The notes beneath the pieces were generated by a model. It searched no databases and was not told the DNA's origin. It saw only the letters and a list, made by a program, of their open reading frames with translations. Of a stretch of DNA of 64,000 nucleotides, positions 1-7,959 are shown piece after piece. The stretch is from an uncultured Microbacterium sp. (lineage in GTDB: Bacteria; Actinomycetota; Actinomycetes; Actinomycetales; Microbacteriaceae), in contig NZ_FLQR01000001.1 in the NCBI RefSeq assembly GCF_900078385.1, positions 310,001-374,000 of the forward strand. The letters run 5' to 3'. Position 1 is the stretch's first letter; each line of letters begins with the position of its first letter. Both the position numbers and the translations under genes were made by a program.

Positions 1-552
1 CTCCGTGTCGGCACGCCGGAGGAGATCGTCGAGGGCGCCTGGGCGGCCGGCGACGTCTCCGCCGTCCCCGACCTCACCGGTGGCGGGGTCGGCGGCTACT
101 GCGTCCCGAACGCACAGCACGCCGTGCGTCAGGCGAAGCTGCTCGCGAAGAACCTCACCGCGGTCCTCCGCGACGAGCTGCCCCGCGAGTACGTCCACAA
201 GAACCTCGGTGCCGTCGCCGGCCTCGGGCTCTACAACGGCGTCTTCCAGTCTGGCAAGCTCGCGCTCAAGGGCTTCGTCGCGTGGGTCGCGCACCGCGGC
301 TACCACGGCATGGCGATGCCGTCGTGGGAGCGCAAGTTCCGCGTCGTGGGCGACTGGTGGCAGAACTTCTGGCTGACGCGCGACAACGTGTCGCTGCAGA
401 CGGTGCAGAACCCGCGCTACGTCTTCGAGGAGTTCGCCGCACGCCCGCGTCCGGCCGCTCCGGAGGCTGTGGCTCCCGCCGCGCCCGAGAAGAAGGCACC
501 GGCGAAGAAGGCCGCCGCGAAGACTCCCGCCGCGGCGAAGTCCGCCGGCTGA
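1..552 (+). CDS. ndh: Type II NADH dehydrogenase, C-terminal part (5' end outside window)
   Basis: This is the end of an FAD-dependent NADH:quinone oxidoreductase, a membrane-associated respiratory enzyme that passes electrons from NADH to the quinone pool without pumping protons. The frame is open from base 1. It shows the FAD-binding closing segment AAGDVSAVPDLTG, then PNAQHAVRQAKLLAKN, and the amphipathic C-terminal region (LGLYNGVFQSGKLALKGFVAWVAHRGYHG) that anchors NDH-2 to the membrane. The protein ends in an Ala/Pro/Lys-rich tail (KKAPAKKAAAKTPAAAKSAG), common in actinobacterial copies and probably disordered. A strong hairpin follows the stop. The family call is firm; the true start is not visible. 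Confidence 0.9.
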   Translation, partial: LRVGTPEEIVEGAWAAGDVSAVPDLTGGGVGGYCVPNAQHAVRQAKLLAKNLTAVLRDELPREYVHKNLGAVAGLGLYNGVFQSGKLALKGFVAWVAHRGYHGMAMPSWERKFRVVGDWWQNFWLTRDNVSLQTVQNPRYVFEEFAARPRPAAPEAVAPAAPEKKAPAKKAAAKTPAAAKSAG

Positions 553-562
553 CCGGCTAGCG

Positions 563-600
563 TGGGGGCGTGACCGGCGGCGACGCCGGCCACGCCCCCA
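563..600 (+). terminator. GC-rich hairpin after ndh, overlapping the tRNA 5' end
   Basis: TGGGGGCGTG (563-572) pairs with CACGCCCCCA (591-600), and CCGGC (574-578) pairs with GCCGG (585-589) inside it. It lies 10 nt after the ndh stop, so it could end ndh transcription. No U-tract follows. Its 3' arm is also the first seven bases of the tRNA, so the hairpin and the tRNA acceptor stem cannot form together. Confidence 0.5.
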
Positions 601-666
601 TAGCCCAACGGCAGAGGCAGGCGACTTAAAATCGCTTCAGTCTGGGTTCGAGTCCCAGTGGGGGCA
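594..666 (+). tRNA. tRNA with UAA anticodon (reads UUA), short variable loop
   Basis: A full cloverleaf can be drawn. The acceptor stem pairs GCCCCCA (594-600) with TGGGGGC (659-665), with discriminator A666. The D arm lies at 603-618. The anticodon stem is 620-624/632-636 with loop CTTAAAA, giving anticodon TAA at 627-629. The variable loop has five bases (637-641), and the T arm is CTGGG/CCCAG with loop TTCGAGT. CCA is not encoded. The anticodon calls leucine, but bacterial tRNA-Leu normally has a long variable arm, as in Streptomyces bldA. This is a class I body with a Leu anticodon, so its amino acid is uncertain. Confidence 0.75.
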
Positions 667-1160
667 CGGGCTGTCGCTATGCTCGCGGCATGCGACATCG
701 CCTCCGCTTTCTCGGACCCGCCGTGATGGGCGTGGTGGCGTGCGGCGGCCTCGGCATGCGCGGCACCGGACCTGATGGAACATCCGTCGAGATCATCGAC
801 CCCGCGCTCGAGGTAGACCGAGACATGGATGCCGAGACGGTCGGCGACTCGCTTCTCGTGCGCCCCGGCAGCTGAACGGCAGGCGCGCGGCCAGGGTTCA
901 GTCGTACCCGAGGACGACGCACACGGCCGTTTCGGTCGAGGGCTCCTGAGGTCGCGGGGGGTCGGTCTGGTCCACGTGTGCGACGATACCGGCCCGTGCC
1001 CGCCCTGCCGGGATGCACGCGCCGTGCATATGCGTCGCGTCGCGCGGTCCGGCGCGGGCGGTAATGTGGCCGCACGGACTCGATCGACACCGGGAACCAC
1101 CGTGCGTCGGACCGGGTCCCAACCCGCCGCCCACCGCCACGTCACGGAGCCCGCCCGCCC
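667..1160. other. 494-bp interval without a convincing gene
   Basis: Short open frames occur on both strands, but none has a recognisable domain, good start signal or credible protein composition. A possible -10 box TAATGT at 1062-1067 would put a promoter about 90 bp upstream of the next gene. A decayed gene cannot be excluded. Confidence 0.4.
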
Positions 1161-2390
1161 ATGAGCCTCGACCTCCTCGGCCGACCCGCCGGCACCGAGC
1201 CGTGGCGCGAGCCCGCGACCTACTGGGCGGCCCGATCGGCCGCGATCGCCGACCTCTCGGGACCCATCGCGACGATCGATCTGGACGCGCTCCGCTACAA
1301 CGCCCTCGACCTCGTGGTCCGTTCCAGCGGCGTGCCGATCAGGGTCGCGAGCAAGTCGATCCGCGTGCGCGACGTGCTCGACGCGACGCTCGCCCTCTCC
1401 GGCTACCGCGGCATCCTCGCCTTCACCCTGCCCGAGGCGCTCTGGCTCGCCGAGTCCCACGACGACGTCGTGCTCGGCTACCCGAGCGTCGACCGCGCGG
1501 CGATCGCCGCACTGGCCGCCGACCACGTGGCGGCGGAGCGCATCACACTCATGGTCGACGACCTCGCCCAGCTCGACCTGATCGATGCCGTCGTCCCGCC
1601 GGCGCGGCGTCCCGCCCTCCGGGTGGCGATCGACGTGGACGCGTCCTGGCGCGCCCCGGTCCTCGGGCACATCGGCGTACGCCGCTCGCCCGTGCACGAG
1701 GTCGCCGAGGTGCAGCGCCTCGCCCGCGCGATCGTCCGGCGCGACGGCTTCGCGCTGGTCGGGCTCATGATGTACGAGGCGCAGATCGCCGGCCAGCCGG
1801 ATGCCGCCGGCTCGGGCGACACCGTCGTGCGATGGATGCAGCGGCGCTCCGGCCACGAGCTCGGCCACCGCCGCGGCGAGATCGTCGCGGCGCTGCGCGA
1901 CATCGCTCCGCTCGAGTTCGTCAACGGCGGCGGCACCGGCTCGCTCGAGACGACGGCATCCGACCTCGCCGTCACCGAGACGACGGCCGGCAGCGGCCTC
2001 CTCGCGGGCCATCTCTTCGACGGCTACCGCGCATTCAGCCCGGCGCCGGCGGCGGCCTTCGCCCTCGAGGTCGTCCGCAAGCCCGCACCCGACATCGTCA
2101 CGGTCCTCGGCGGCGGGTGGATCGCCTCCGGCCCACCGCTCGCCTCCCGCCAGCCGCTGCCGGCGTGGCCGCAGGGCCTGCAGACACTGGGTCGTGAGGG
2201 CGCCGGAGAGGTGCAGACACCGCTCCGCGGCGAGGCCGCGCGATCCCTCTCCGCCGGCGACCGCGTCTGGTTCCGCCACGCCAAGAGCGGCGAGCTCGCC
2301 GAGCGCGTCGATCGCTTCCACCTGGTCGCCGGCGATGCGGTCGTCGGCGACGTGCCCACGTATCGAGGCGAAGGGAAGAGCTTCCTGTGA
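1161..2390 (+). CDS. Amino acid deaminase/aldolase (D-threonine aldolase-like, alanine racemase N-terminal fold)
   Basis: This is a PLP enzyme of the fold-type III (alanine racemase N-terminal / DSD1-like) group, 409 aa. The PLP-binding lysine is in IRVASKSIRV (K65) at the end of the first barrel strand, preceded by ATIDLDALRYN. VAIDVDASWR (about 155-165), GLMMYEAQIAG and FVNGGGTGS supply the later barrel strands and phosphate contacts. The C-terminal region (VTVLGGGWIASGPP onward) matches the D-serine dehydratase-like domain. Related enzymes cleave D-threonine or deaminate D-serine; the substrate here cannot be read from sequence. Its stop overlaps the next start by four bases, so the two genes are likely one operon. 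Confidence 0.8.
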   Translation: MSLDLLGRPAGTEPWREPATYWAARSAAIADLSGPIATIDLDALRYNALDLVVRSSGVPIRVASKSIRVRDVLDATLALSGYRGILAFTLPEALWLAESHDDVVLGYPSVDRAAIAALAADHVAAERITLMVDDLAQLDLIDAVVPPARRPALRVAIDVDASWRAPVLGHIGVRRSPVHEVAEVQRLARAIVRRDGFALVGLMMYEAQIAGQPDAAGSGDTVVRWMQRRSGHELGHRRGEIVAALRDIAPLEFVNGGGTGSLETTASDLAVTETTAGSGLLAGHLFDGYRAFSPAPAAAFALEVVRKPAPDIVTVLGGGWIASGPPLASRQPLPAWPQGLQTLGREGAGEVQTPLRGEAARSLSAGDRVWFRHAKSGELAERVDRFHLVAGDAVVGDVPTYRGEGKSFL

Positions 2391-3700
2391 CACGACCCGG
2401 CGGCATGTGGGAGAACTGGGGGCGCACCGAACGGGTCCGCCCGGTGCTCGTGGAGTTCCCCACGACCGTGGCCGCCGTGCGCCGCTCGGTGCACGCCGCC
2501 GCGGTGCGCGGACTGTCGGTCAAGGCGGTCGGCGCGGGGCACAGCTTCAGCGGCATCGCGGTGGCGCCCGGAGTGCTGCTCGACCTCGCGGACCTCTCGG
2601 GTCTCATCCACGTCGACCGTGAGCGCTCCCGCGTGCGCCTCCTCGCCGGCACGCGCCTGCACCGCATCCCCGCGCTGCTGAAGCCGTACGGGCTCGCGAT
2701 GCCGAACCTCGGCGACATCGACCGCCAGTCCATCTCCGGCGCGATCTCGACGGGGACGCACGGCACGGGCCTCGGCTTCGGCGGCATCGCCACGCAGGTC
2801 GTGGCGGCGACCCTCGTCACCGCCGACGGGGAGCTGCTCACCGTCTCGGAGGACGAGAACAGCGACCTCCTCCCGGCCGTCGCCTTGAGCCTCGGCGCTC
2901 TGGGTGTGCTCGTGGACGTCACCCTCCAGTGCGTCCCCGCGTTCGGCCTGCGCGCCGTCGAGCGACCGGAGCCGATGGCCGAGGTCCTGGGCGGCCTCCG
3001 CGCGCGGGCCGCCGCTGCCGATCACTTCGAGTTCTACTGGTTCCCGCACACGGATGCCGCGCTCACCAAGACCAACACACGCCTGGCCGGCGACGAGCCG
3101 GTGGCCCCGCAGCACCCCGTCCGCGCGTGGATCGACGACAGCCTGCTCGGCAACACGCTCCACCAGGCCGTCTGCTCACTGGGACACGTCGTGCCCCCGC
3201 TCATCCCCACGATCAACCGGGTCTCCGCGTCGGTCTGGGGGAACCGCACCTTCTCCGACCGCTCGCACCGCGTCTTCGCGACCTCGCGCGGCGTGCGGTT
3301 CCGCGAGATGGAGTACGCCGTCCCGCTCGAGCGGCTGCCCGACGCCTTCCGCGCCGTGCAGCGGGTCATCACCGAGAGCGGCTGGCGGATCGAGTTCCCC
3401 GTCGAGGTGCGCACGGCCGCGCCCGACGACCTGTGGCTGTCCACGGCGCACGGCCGGGAGTCCGGCTACATCGCCGTCCACCGCTACGCGAAGGCCGATC
3501 CGGCCCGGTACTTCGCGGCCGTCGAAGAGGTGATGCTCGCCCACGACGGGCGCCCGCACTGGGGGAAGATGCACACTCTCGACGCCGCCGCGCTCCGGGA
3601 GCGCTACCCCCGATTCGACGACTTCGTGGCGCTGCGCGACCGCCTCGACCCCGACCGCCTCTTCCGCAACGCCTACCTCTCGCGCGTACTCGGTGGGTAA
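2387..3700 (+). CDS. FAD-linked D-arabinono-1,4-lactone oxidase family protein
   Basis: This is a VAO-type flavoprotein of 437 aa that starts at a GTG overlapping the preceding stop (GTGA). The N-terminal FAD domain contains VGAGHSFSGIAV; H52 sits where aldonolactone oxidases bind FAD covalently. SISGAISTGTHGTG (about 118-131) is the second FAD-contact motif. The C-terminal ALO domain ends with HWGKMHTLD and RYPRFDDFVALRDRLDPDRLFRNAYL, the family signature. Relatives oxidise sugar lactones or alditols with oxygen. Translational coupling to an aldolase/deaminase suggests a shared small-molecule pathway, but the substrate is unknown. Confidence 0.85.
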   Translation: MTRPGGMWENWGRTERVRPVLVEFPTTVAAVRRSVHAAAVRGLSVKAVGAGHSFSGIAVAPGVLLDLADLSGLIHVDRERSRVRLLAGTRLHRIPALLKPYGLAMPNLGDIDRQSISGAISTGTHGTGLGFGGIATQVVAATLVTADGELLTVSEDENSDLLPAVALSLGALGVLVDVTLQCVPAFGLRAVERPEPMAEVLGGLRARAAAADHFEFYWFPHTDAALTKTNTRLAGDEPVAPQHPVRAWIDDSLLGNTLHQAVCSLGHVVPPLIPTINRVSASVWGNRTFSDRSHRVFATSRGVRFREMEYAVPLERLPDAFRAVQRVITESGWRIEFPVEVRTAAPDDLWLSTAHGRESGYIAVHRYAKADPARYFAAVEEVMLAHDGRPHWGKMHTLDAAALRERYPRFDDFVALRDRLDPDRLFRNAYLSRVLGG

Positions 3701-3777
3701 CGGCTGGGAGTACCCGAGCGGGGTGGGTCGCCTGTCGTCACCGTGGATAGGATGAACAACATATCGATGGGAGTGCT

Positions 3778-4344
3778 ATGGAATGGCTGATCCCGGTATT
3801 GATCGTCGTCGGTCTGATCGTGATCGTCGGGATCTACCTGTGGGCCACGTACAACTCGCTGGTCGCGCTCAATGTGCGGGTGGATGAGGCGTGGAGCGAC
3901 ATCACCGTCCAGCTGAAACGTCGCGCCGACCTGCTGCCGAACCTCATCGAGGCGGTCAAGGGGTACGCGGCGCATGAGAAGGCCGTCTTCGAGAACGTGA
4001 CGCGCGCTCGTGCGGAGACCCTCACCGCCGGTTCGCCCGCCGACGCGGGCGTCGCGGAGGGTCACATGCAGCAGGCGCTGAAGTCGCTGTTTGCGGTCGC
4101 CGAGGCGTACCCGCAGCTGCAGGCCAGCCAGAACTTCCTCCAGCTCCAGCAGTCGGTCGTCGACACGGAGGACAAGATCCAGGCCTCCCGCCGGTTCTAC
4201 AACGGCGGCGTCCGCGAGCTGAACACGAAGATCAAGGTCTTCCCGAACAATCTCTTCGCCCGCAACCTCGGCTTCTCCGAGCGCGAGTTCTTCGAGGTCG
4301 TCGACGGGGCCGCGATCGCCGAGCCGCCGCGCATCCAGTTCTGA
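3778..4344 (+). CDS. lemA: LemA family membrane-anchored protein
   Basis: The product is 188 aa with one N-terminal membrane segment (about residues 3-24) followed by an antiparallel helical bundle. Family hallmarks are YNSLVALNVRVDEAWSDITVQLKRRADLLPNLIEAVKGYAAHE and, near the end, FPNNLFARNLGF. LemA proteins are inner-face-anchored bundles of unknown biochemical role, often linked to envelope remodelling. The ATG follows a GGGAG ribosome site at good spacing, and a -10-like TAGGAT lies at about 3747-3752. In many bacteria a TPM-domain gene follows lemA; here an unrelated winged-helix gene does. Confidence 0.9.
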   Translation: MEWLIPVLIVVGLIVIVGIYLWATYNSLVALNVRVDEAWSDITVQLKRRADLLPNLIEAVKGYAAHEKAVFENVTRARAETLTAGSPADAGVAEGHMQQALKSLFAVAEAYPQLQASQNFLQLQQSVVDTEDKIQASRRFYNGGVRELNTKIKVFPNNLFARNLGFSEREFFEVVDGAAIAEPPRIQF

Positions 4345-4371
4345 GACCGGCCCGGTAGCGCTCGGGTCAGG

Positions 4372-5457
4372 ATGCTGCAGCTCTCCGCGGCCGATGCGCG
4401 CCGCGTCGCCGTCGCGGCGCAGCTGCTCGACGATCACCGTCCCGCGGGGATCGTCGAGACGATCTACGCCCTGACGGCCGTCAACATCGACCCGGCGGCG
4501 GCGATCGCGCCGAGCGCCGACCACATCCTGTGGAGCCGCCTCGGCTGGCCGTACCAGCACGCCGACCTCGCCCGCGCCGTCGAGGTCGACCGTGATGTGT
4601 TCGAGTGGCGGGGCGCCTATCGTGTCATGAGCGACCTGCCGCTCCTGCGGCACGAGATGGCGGCGTCGCCGCGCTACGCAGAGCCGCGTGAGTGGCTGCG
4701 CGCGAACGAGACGTTCCGGCAGGACGTGCTCGCGCGGCTCCGTGACGAGGGCCCGCTGCGCGCCGCGCAGATCCCGGACACCGCTCAGGTCTCGTGGCGC
4801 TCGACCGGCTGGACCCACAGCCGCAACAGCTCGCAGATGCTCGAGATCCTCGTCGCGAACGGGGAGGTCGCGGTATCGTCGCGCGATGCGAAGGGCCGGG
4901 TGTTCGACCTCGCCGAACGGGTGTATCCGGCCGACCTCCCCGACGTCGATCCCGCGGATGCCGTGCGCGAGCGCGTCGAGCGCCGGCTCGGCGCGCTCGG
5001 CATCGCACGCGCGAAGGCGCTCGTCGCGGCGGCGGAGGACATCGATCCGTCGACGGTGGGGGAGGAGGCCGTCGTCGACGGCGTCGACGGCACATGGCGT
5101 GTGGATGCCGCGGCGCTCGAGCGCCTCGACGGCTTCGCCCCGCGCACCGCCCTGCTCTCGCCGATGGACGCCCTCGTCTTCGACCGCGAGCGCCTGCAGG
5201 CCGTCTTCGGCTACGAGTACATCCTGGAGATGTACAAGCCGGCGGCGCAGCGCCGCTGGGGCTACTTCGCCCTCCCGATCCTGCACGGCGACCGGTTCGT
5301 CGGGAAGCTCGACGCGAAGACCGACCTCAAGGCCGGCGTCCTCCGCGTCAACGCCCTGCACGAGGATCTCCCCTTCGACACGGCCACCTCCGACGCCGTG
5401 GATGCCGAGATCGCCGAGCTCGCGCGCTGGCTCGGGGTCGAGGTTGTCGGCCGCTGA
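4372..5457 (+). CDS. HTH_42 winged-helix protein, YcaQ-like paralog with altered catalytic motif
   Basis: This 361-aa protein has the tandem winged-helix HTH_42 (DUF1006) architecture of the AlkZ/YcaQ DNA glycosylases. Shared landmarks are SAADARRVAVAAQLL at the N-terminus, HILWSRLGWPYQ, LLSPMDALVFDRERLQAVFGYEYILEMYKPAAQRRWGYFALPIL and FVGKLDAKTD. The Q-x-D motif that supplies the catalytic residues in YcaQ reads NID here (TAVNIDPAAA). It may therefore lack glycosylase activity or use a different chemistry. It converges on a second family member that keeps QID, with only 4 bp between the stops. DNA-binding fold: confident. Activity: open. Confidence 0.75.
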   Translation: MLQLSAADARRVAVAAQLLDDHRPAGIVETIYALTAVNIDPAAAIAPSADHILWSRLGWPYQHADLARAVEVDRDVFEWRGAYRVMSDLPLLRHEMAASPRYAEPREWLRANETFRQDVLARLRDEGPLRAAQIPDTAQVSWRSTGWTHSRNSSQMLEILVANGEVAVSSRDAKGRVFDLAERVYPADLPDVDPADAVRERVERRLGALGIARAKALVAAAEDIDPSTVGEEAVVDGVDGTWRVDAAALERLDGFAPRTALLSPMDALVFDRERLQAVFGYEYILEMYKPAAQRRWGYFALPILHGDRFVGKLDAKTDLKAGVLRVNALHEDLPFDTATSDAVDAEIAELARWLGVEVVGR

Positions 5458-5461
5458 CGCC

Positions 5462-6700
5462 TCAGCCGGTCGCGACCCGCTCGTGCCGGTCTGCGCCGAG
5501 CGCCCCCGCCAGCTCGTCCGCGGCATCGCCCCAGCGGCCCACCGAGACCGTCTCCAGCCCCTGCCACGCGGCCGCCGACCGCAGATGCGCGGCGAGCCGC
5601 TCGGCGGTCTCCGGCGGATGCGAATGCTCCCACCACGCCGACTGCACGAGCAGGCGGGAGGCGGCCCGGTCGGCCTTCAGATCGACGCGTCCCACGACGT
5701 CATCGTCGATGAGCACCGGCAGGGAGTAGTAGCCGTACCGCCGTTTCGCGGCCGGCGTGTAGATCTCGATGCGGTAGTCGAACCCGAACAGCCGCGAAGC
5801 GCGGTCGCGGAACCACACGAGCGGGTCGAAGGGCGTCAGCACCGCCGTCGCGTCGATGCGGCGGGGCCGCACGGCGTCGCGGTGGCGCCAGGCCGGCAGC
5901 GGCCGCCCCGCCGACGTCCAGCCCTCCACGGTCACGGGTTCGAGCTCCCCACCGTCCACGAGGTCGCCGATCGCCGCCGTCAGCGCGGGACGGTCGCGGA
6001 TCCGCCAGTAGTCGGCGAGATCGGCGGCCGTCGCGACACCGTACGCCCGGGCGGCCCGCCGGGTGAGCTCGCGCATCGCGTCGGCGCGCGGCACCGGGGT
6101 GCGGGCCGTCTCCGGGATGACCTGCTCGGCGAGGGCGTAGGTCCGCTCGAAGCCGCGTCGCCCCGCGATGGCGACCTCCCCGCAGAGCCAGAGGATCTCC
6201 AGCGTCTCCTTCACGACATCCCAGTCCCACCACGGCCCGCGGGTGACCCGCCGCAGGTCGTGGTCGAACTCCGCCGGGCGCAGCGGCCCGCGGTCGGCGA
6301 GCTCGGCGCGCACCCACAGGGCGATGTCCCGGTGGCGCTGCAGGAAGCTGTCCTCGGCTGCGCCGTACCGCTCTCGTGCATCAGCCATGCGGAAGGCGAA
6401 CAGCCCCCAGTCCTCCCGGGGGATGAAGGAGGCCATGTGCGCCCAGAACTCGGTGAACGGCGCGCGGCGCGTGAAGAGCAGGCGGTCCAGATCCGCGGGG
6501 TCGTAGGGCCCCAGCCGGGAGAACAGGGGCAGGTAGTGCGAGCGCGCGAAGACGTTGACCGAGTCGATCTGCAGTGTCGCCATGCGGCCGAGCGCCGCAC
6601 CGAGCTGACGCGTCCCGACGGCTGCCGGGACGGCGCGTCCGAACCCCTGAGCGGCGACGGAGATGCGGCGCGCGTCGGCGGCGCGGAGAGAGGCGGTCAC
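5462..6700 (-). CDS. YcaQ/AlkX-type DNA glycosylase (HTH_42)
   Basis: A winged-helix DNA glycosylase family protein of about 412 aa. E. coli YcaQ (AlkX) unhooks DNA interstrand crosslinks using a Q-x-D motif, and this protein has ATLQIDSVNVFARSHYLPLFSRLGPYD in the same place. The C-terminal half (TPFDPLVWFRDRASRLFGFDYRIEIYTPAAKRRYGYYSLPVL) is typical. I prefer the GTG at 6700: a -10 box TAGGCT (6713-6708) lies seven bases upstream, fitting a leaderless message, and SLRAADARRI aligns with the family start. A GTG at 6730 would add 10 residues but lies upstream of that -10. The gene is divergent from the permease at 6772. Confidence 0.8.
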   Translation of the reverse strand: MTASLRAADARRISVAAQGFGRAVPAAVGTRQLGAALGRMATLQIDSVNVFARSHYLPLFSRLGPYDPADLDRLLFTRRAPFTEFWAHMASFIPREDWGLFAFRMADARERYGAAEDSFLQRHRDIALWVRAELADRGPLRPAEFDHDLRRVTRGPWWDWDVVKETLEILWLCGEVAIAGRRGFERTYALAEQVIPETARTPVPRADAMRELTRRAARAYGVATAADLADYWRIRDRPALTAAIGDLVDGGELEPVTVEGWTSAGRPLPAWRHRDAVRPRRIDATAVLTPFDPLVWFRDRASRLFGFDYRIEIYTPAAKRRYGYYSLPVLIDDDVVGRVDLKADRAASRLLVQSAWWEHSHPPETAERLAAHLRSAAAWQGLETVSVGRWGDAADELAGALGADRHERVATG

Positions 6701-6707
6701 GGCGGTC

Positions 6708-6765
6708 AGCCTAGCGACGGGGTCCGTCACGCATGCCCGACGAGGAACGTGCGCGCGCCTAGACT
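6708..6765. promoter_or_regulatory. Back-to-back leaderless promoters
   Basis: On the minus strand TAGGCT (6713-6708) precedes GTG 6700 by seven bases. On the plus strand TAGACT (6760-6765) precedes GTG 6772 by six. Both spacings place the transcription start at the start codon. No ribosome site is present for either gene. Confidence 0.65.
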
Positions 6766-6771
6766 GACGAG

Positions 6772-7959
6772 GTGACCGGTCAGGAAGACAAGCCGCGCGG
6801 CGGATTCTTCGATGCCCTGCGCCCCCGGGCCGTGGTCTCCGACGCCGCGGACAGCGTTCCGCGCGGGTTGCGCGTCGCGTCTGCCTACTCCTGGCGGTTC
6901 CTCCTCATCGCCGCCGCGATCGGCGTCGCGATCTGGCTCGTCATCCAGCTCAAGCTGCTCGTCATCCCGCTCCTCGTCGCGATCCTGGTCACGGCGCTCG
7001 TCTGGCCCGCGTTCGGATTCCTCCTGCGCGCGCGCTTTCCGCGCTGGCTCGCGATCGTCGTCACGGTCCTCGGCACGCTCGCGGTCGTCACGGGTCTCGT
7101 CTGGCTCGTCGTCTGGCAGATCACGCGGGAGTGGTCGGGCGTCCAGACCCGCACCGTCGGCGCTCTCGAGGACTTCCGGCAGTACCTGATCGCGGGGCCG
7201 CTGCACTTGACGGCCACGCAGATCGACGACCTCCTGGCTCAGGGCTGGACTCTCGTGCAGGAGCAGGCATCGCTCCTGTGGTCGGGGGCTCTCGCGATCG
7301 GCTCGACCCTCGGCCACGTCGTGACCGGCGCGCTGCTGACGCTGTTCATCCTGCTGTGCATCCTCGCCGACGGCGCCGGGATCTGGCGCTGGACCGTGCG
7401 CCTGTTCCCGCAGCGCGCCCGACCCGCGGTCGACGGTGCCGGCCGTGAGGGCTGGGTCACGGTCGTCAACTACGCCCGCACGCAGCTGCTCGTCGCGACC
7501 ATCGATGCGACCGGCATCGGCCTCGGCGCCTTCCTCCTGGGCGTGCCTCTCGCGATCCCCGTGGCCGTCCTCGTCTTCCTCGGCGCGTTCATCCCGTTCG
7601 TGGGCGCCGTCATCACCGGCGCGCTCGCGGTGTTCCTCGCCCTCGTCTACAACGGGCCGTGGATCGCGCTGTGGATGCTGATCATCGTGCTCGCCGTGCA
7701 GCAGCTGGAGGGCCATGTCCTCCAGCCGCTCCTCATGGGTTCGGCCGTCAAGGTCCACCCCCTCGCGGTCGTCCTCGTCGTCGCGGGCGGCGCCATGATC
7801 GCCGGCATCCCCGGCGCCCTCTTCGCGGTGCCGCTCGCCGCGTTCCTCAACGTCGTCTGGATCTACCTGTCGCGCCGCGGCTGGGAGACGGGCCTGCGGC
7901 CGCCGCCGGACGACCTCATCTGGAGCACCGTTCCGCGCAGCAGGAGGAGTCCCGCGTGA
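6772..7959 (+). CDS. AI-2E family transporter (PerM-like permease)
   Basis: A polytopic membrane protein of 395 aa in the AI-2E exporter-like superfamily. Hydrophobic segments pair near residues 40-75 and 85-115, and a soluble stretch follows (about 120-180). The conserved C-terminal core is IPVAVLVFLGAFIPFVGAVITGALAVFLAL and QQLEGHVLQPLLMGSAVKVHPLAVVLVV. Members have been linked to autoinducer export or sodium/proton antiport, but most are uncharacterised. A GTG start six bases after TAGACT indicates leaderless translation. Its stop overlaps the ilvA start (GTGA). Confidence 0.85.
   Translation: MTGQEDKPRGGFFDALRPRAVVSDAADSVPRGLRVASAYSWRFLLIAAAIGVAIWLVIQLKLLVIPLLVAILVTALVWPAFGFLLRARFPRWLAIVVTVLGTLAVVTGLVWLVVWQITREWSGVQTRTVGALEDFRQYLIAGPLHLTATQIDDLLAQGWTLVQEQASLLWSGALAIGSTLGHVVTGALLTLFILLCILADGAGIWRWTVRLFPQRARPAVDGAGREGWVTVVNYARTQLLVATIDATGIGLGAFLLGVPLAIPVAVLVFLGAFIPFVGAVITGALAVFLALVYNGPWIALWMLIIVLAVQQLEGHVLQPLLMGSAVKVHPLAVVLVVAGGAMIAGIPGALFAVPLAAFLNVVWIYLSRRGWETGLRPPPDDLIWSTVPRSRRSPA

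Noticed and set aside
417..2393. A 658-codon open frame on the minus strand across the ndh end, tRNA and aldolase gene
   Set aside because: Its translation is Arg/Ala/Gly/Asp-rich without domains, and it runs antisense to genes with clear PLP motifs. This is the usual high-GC shadow frame.
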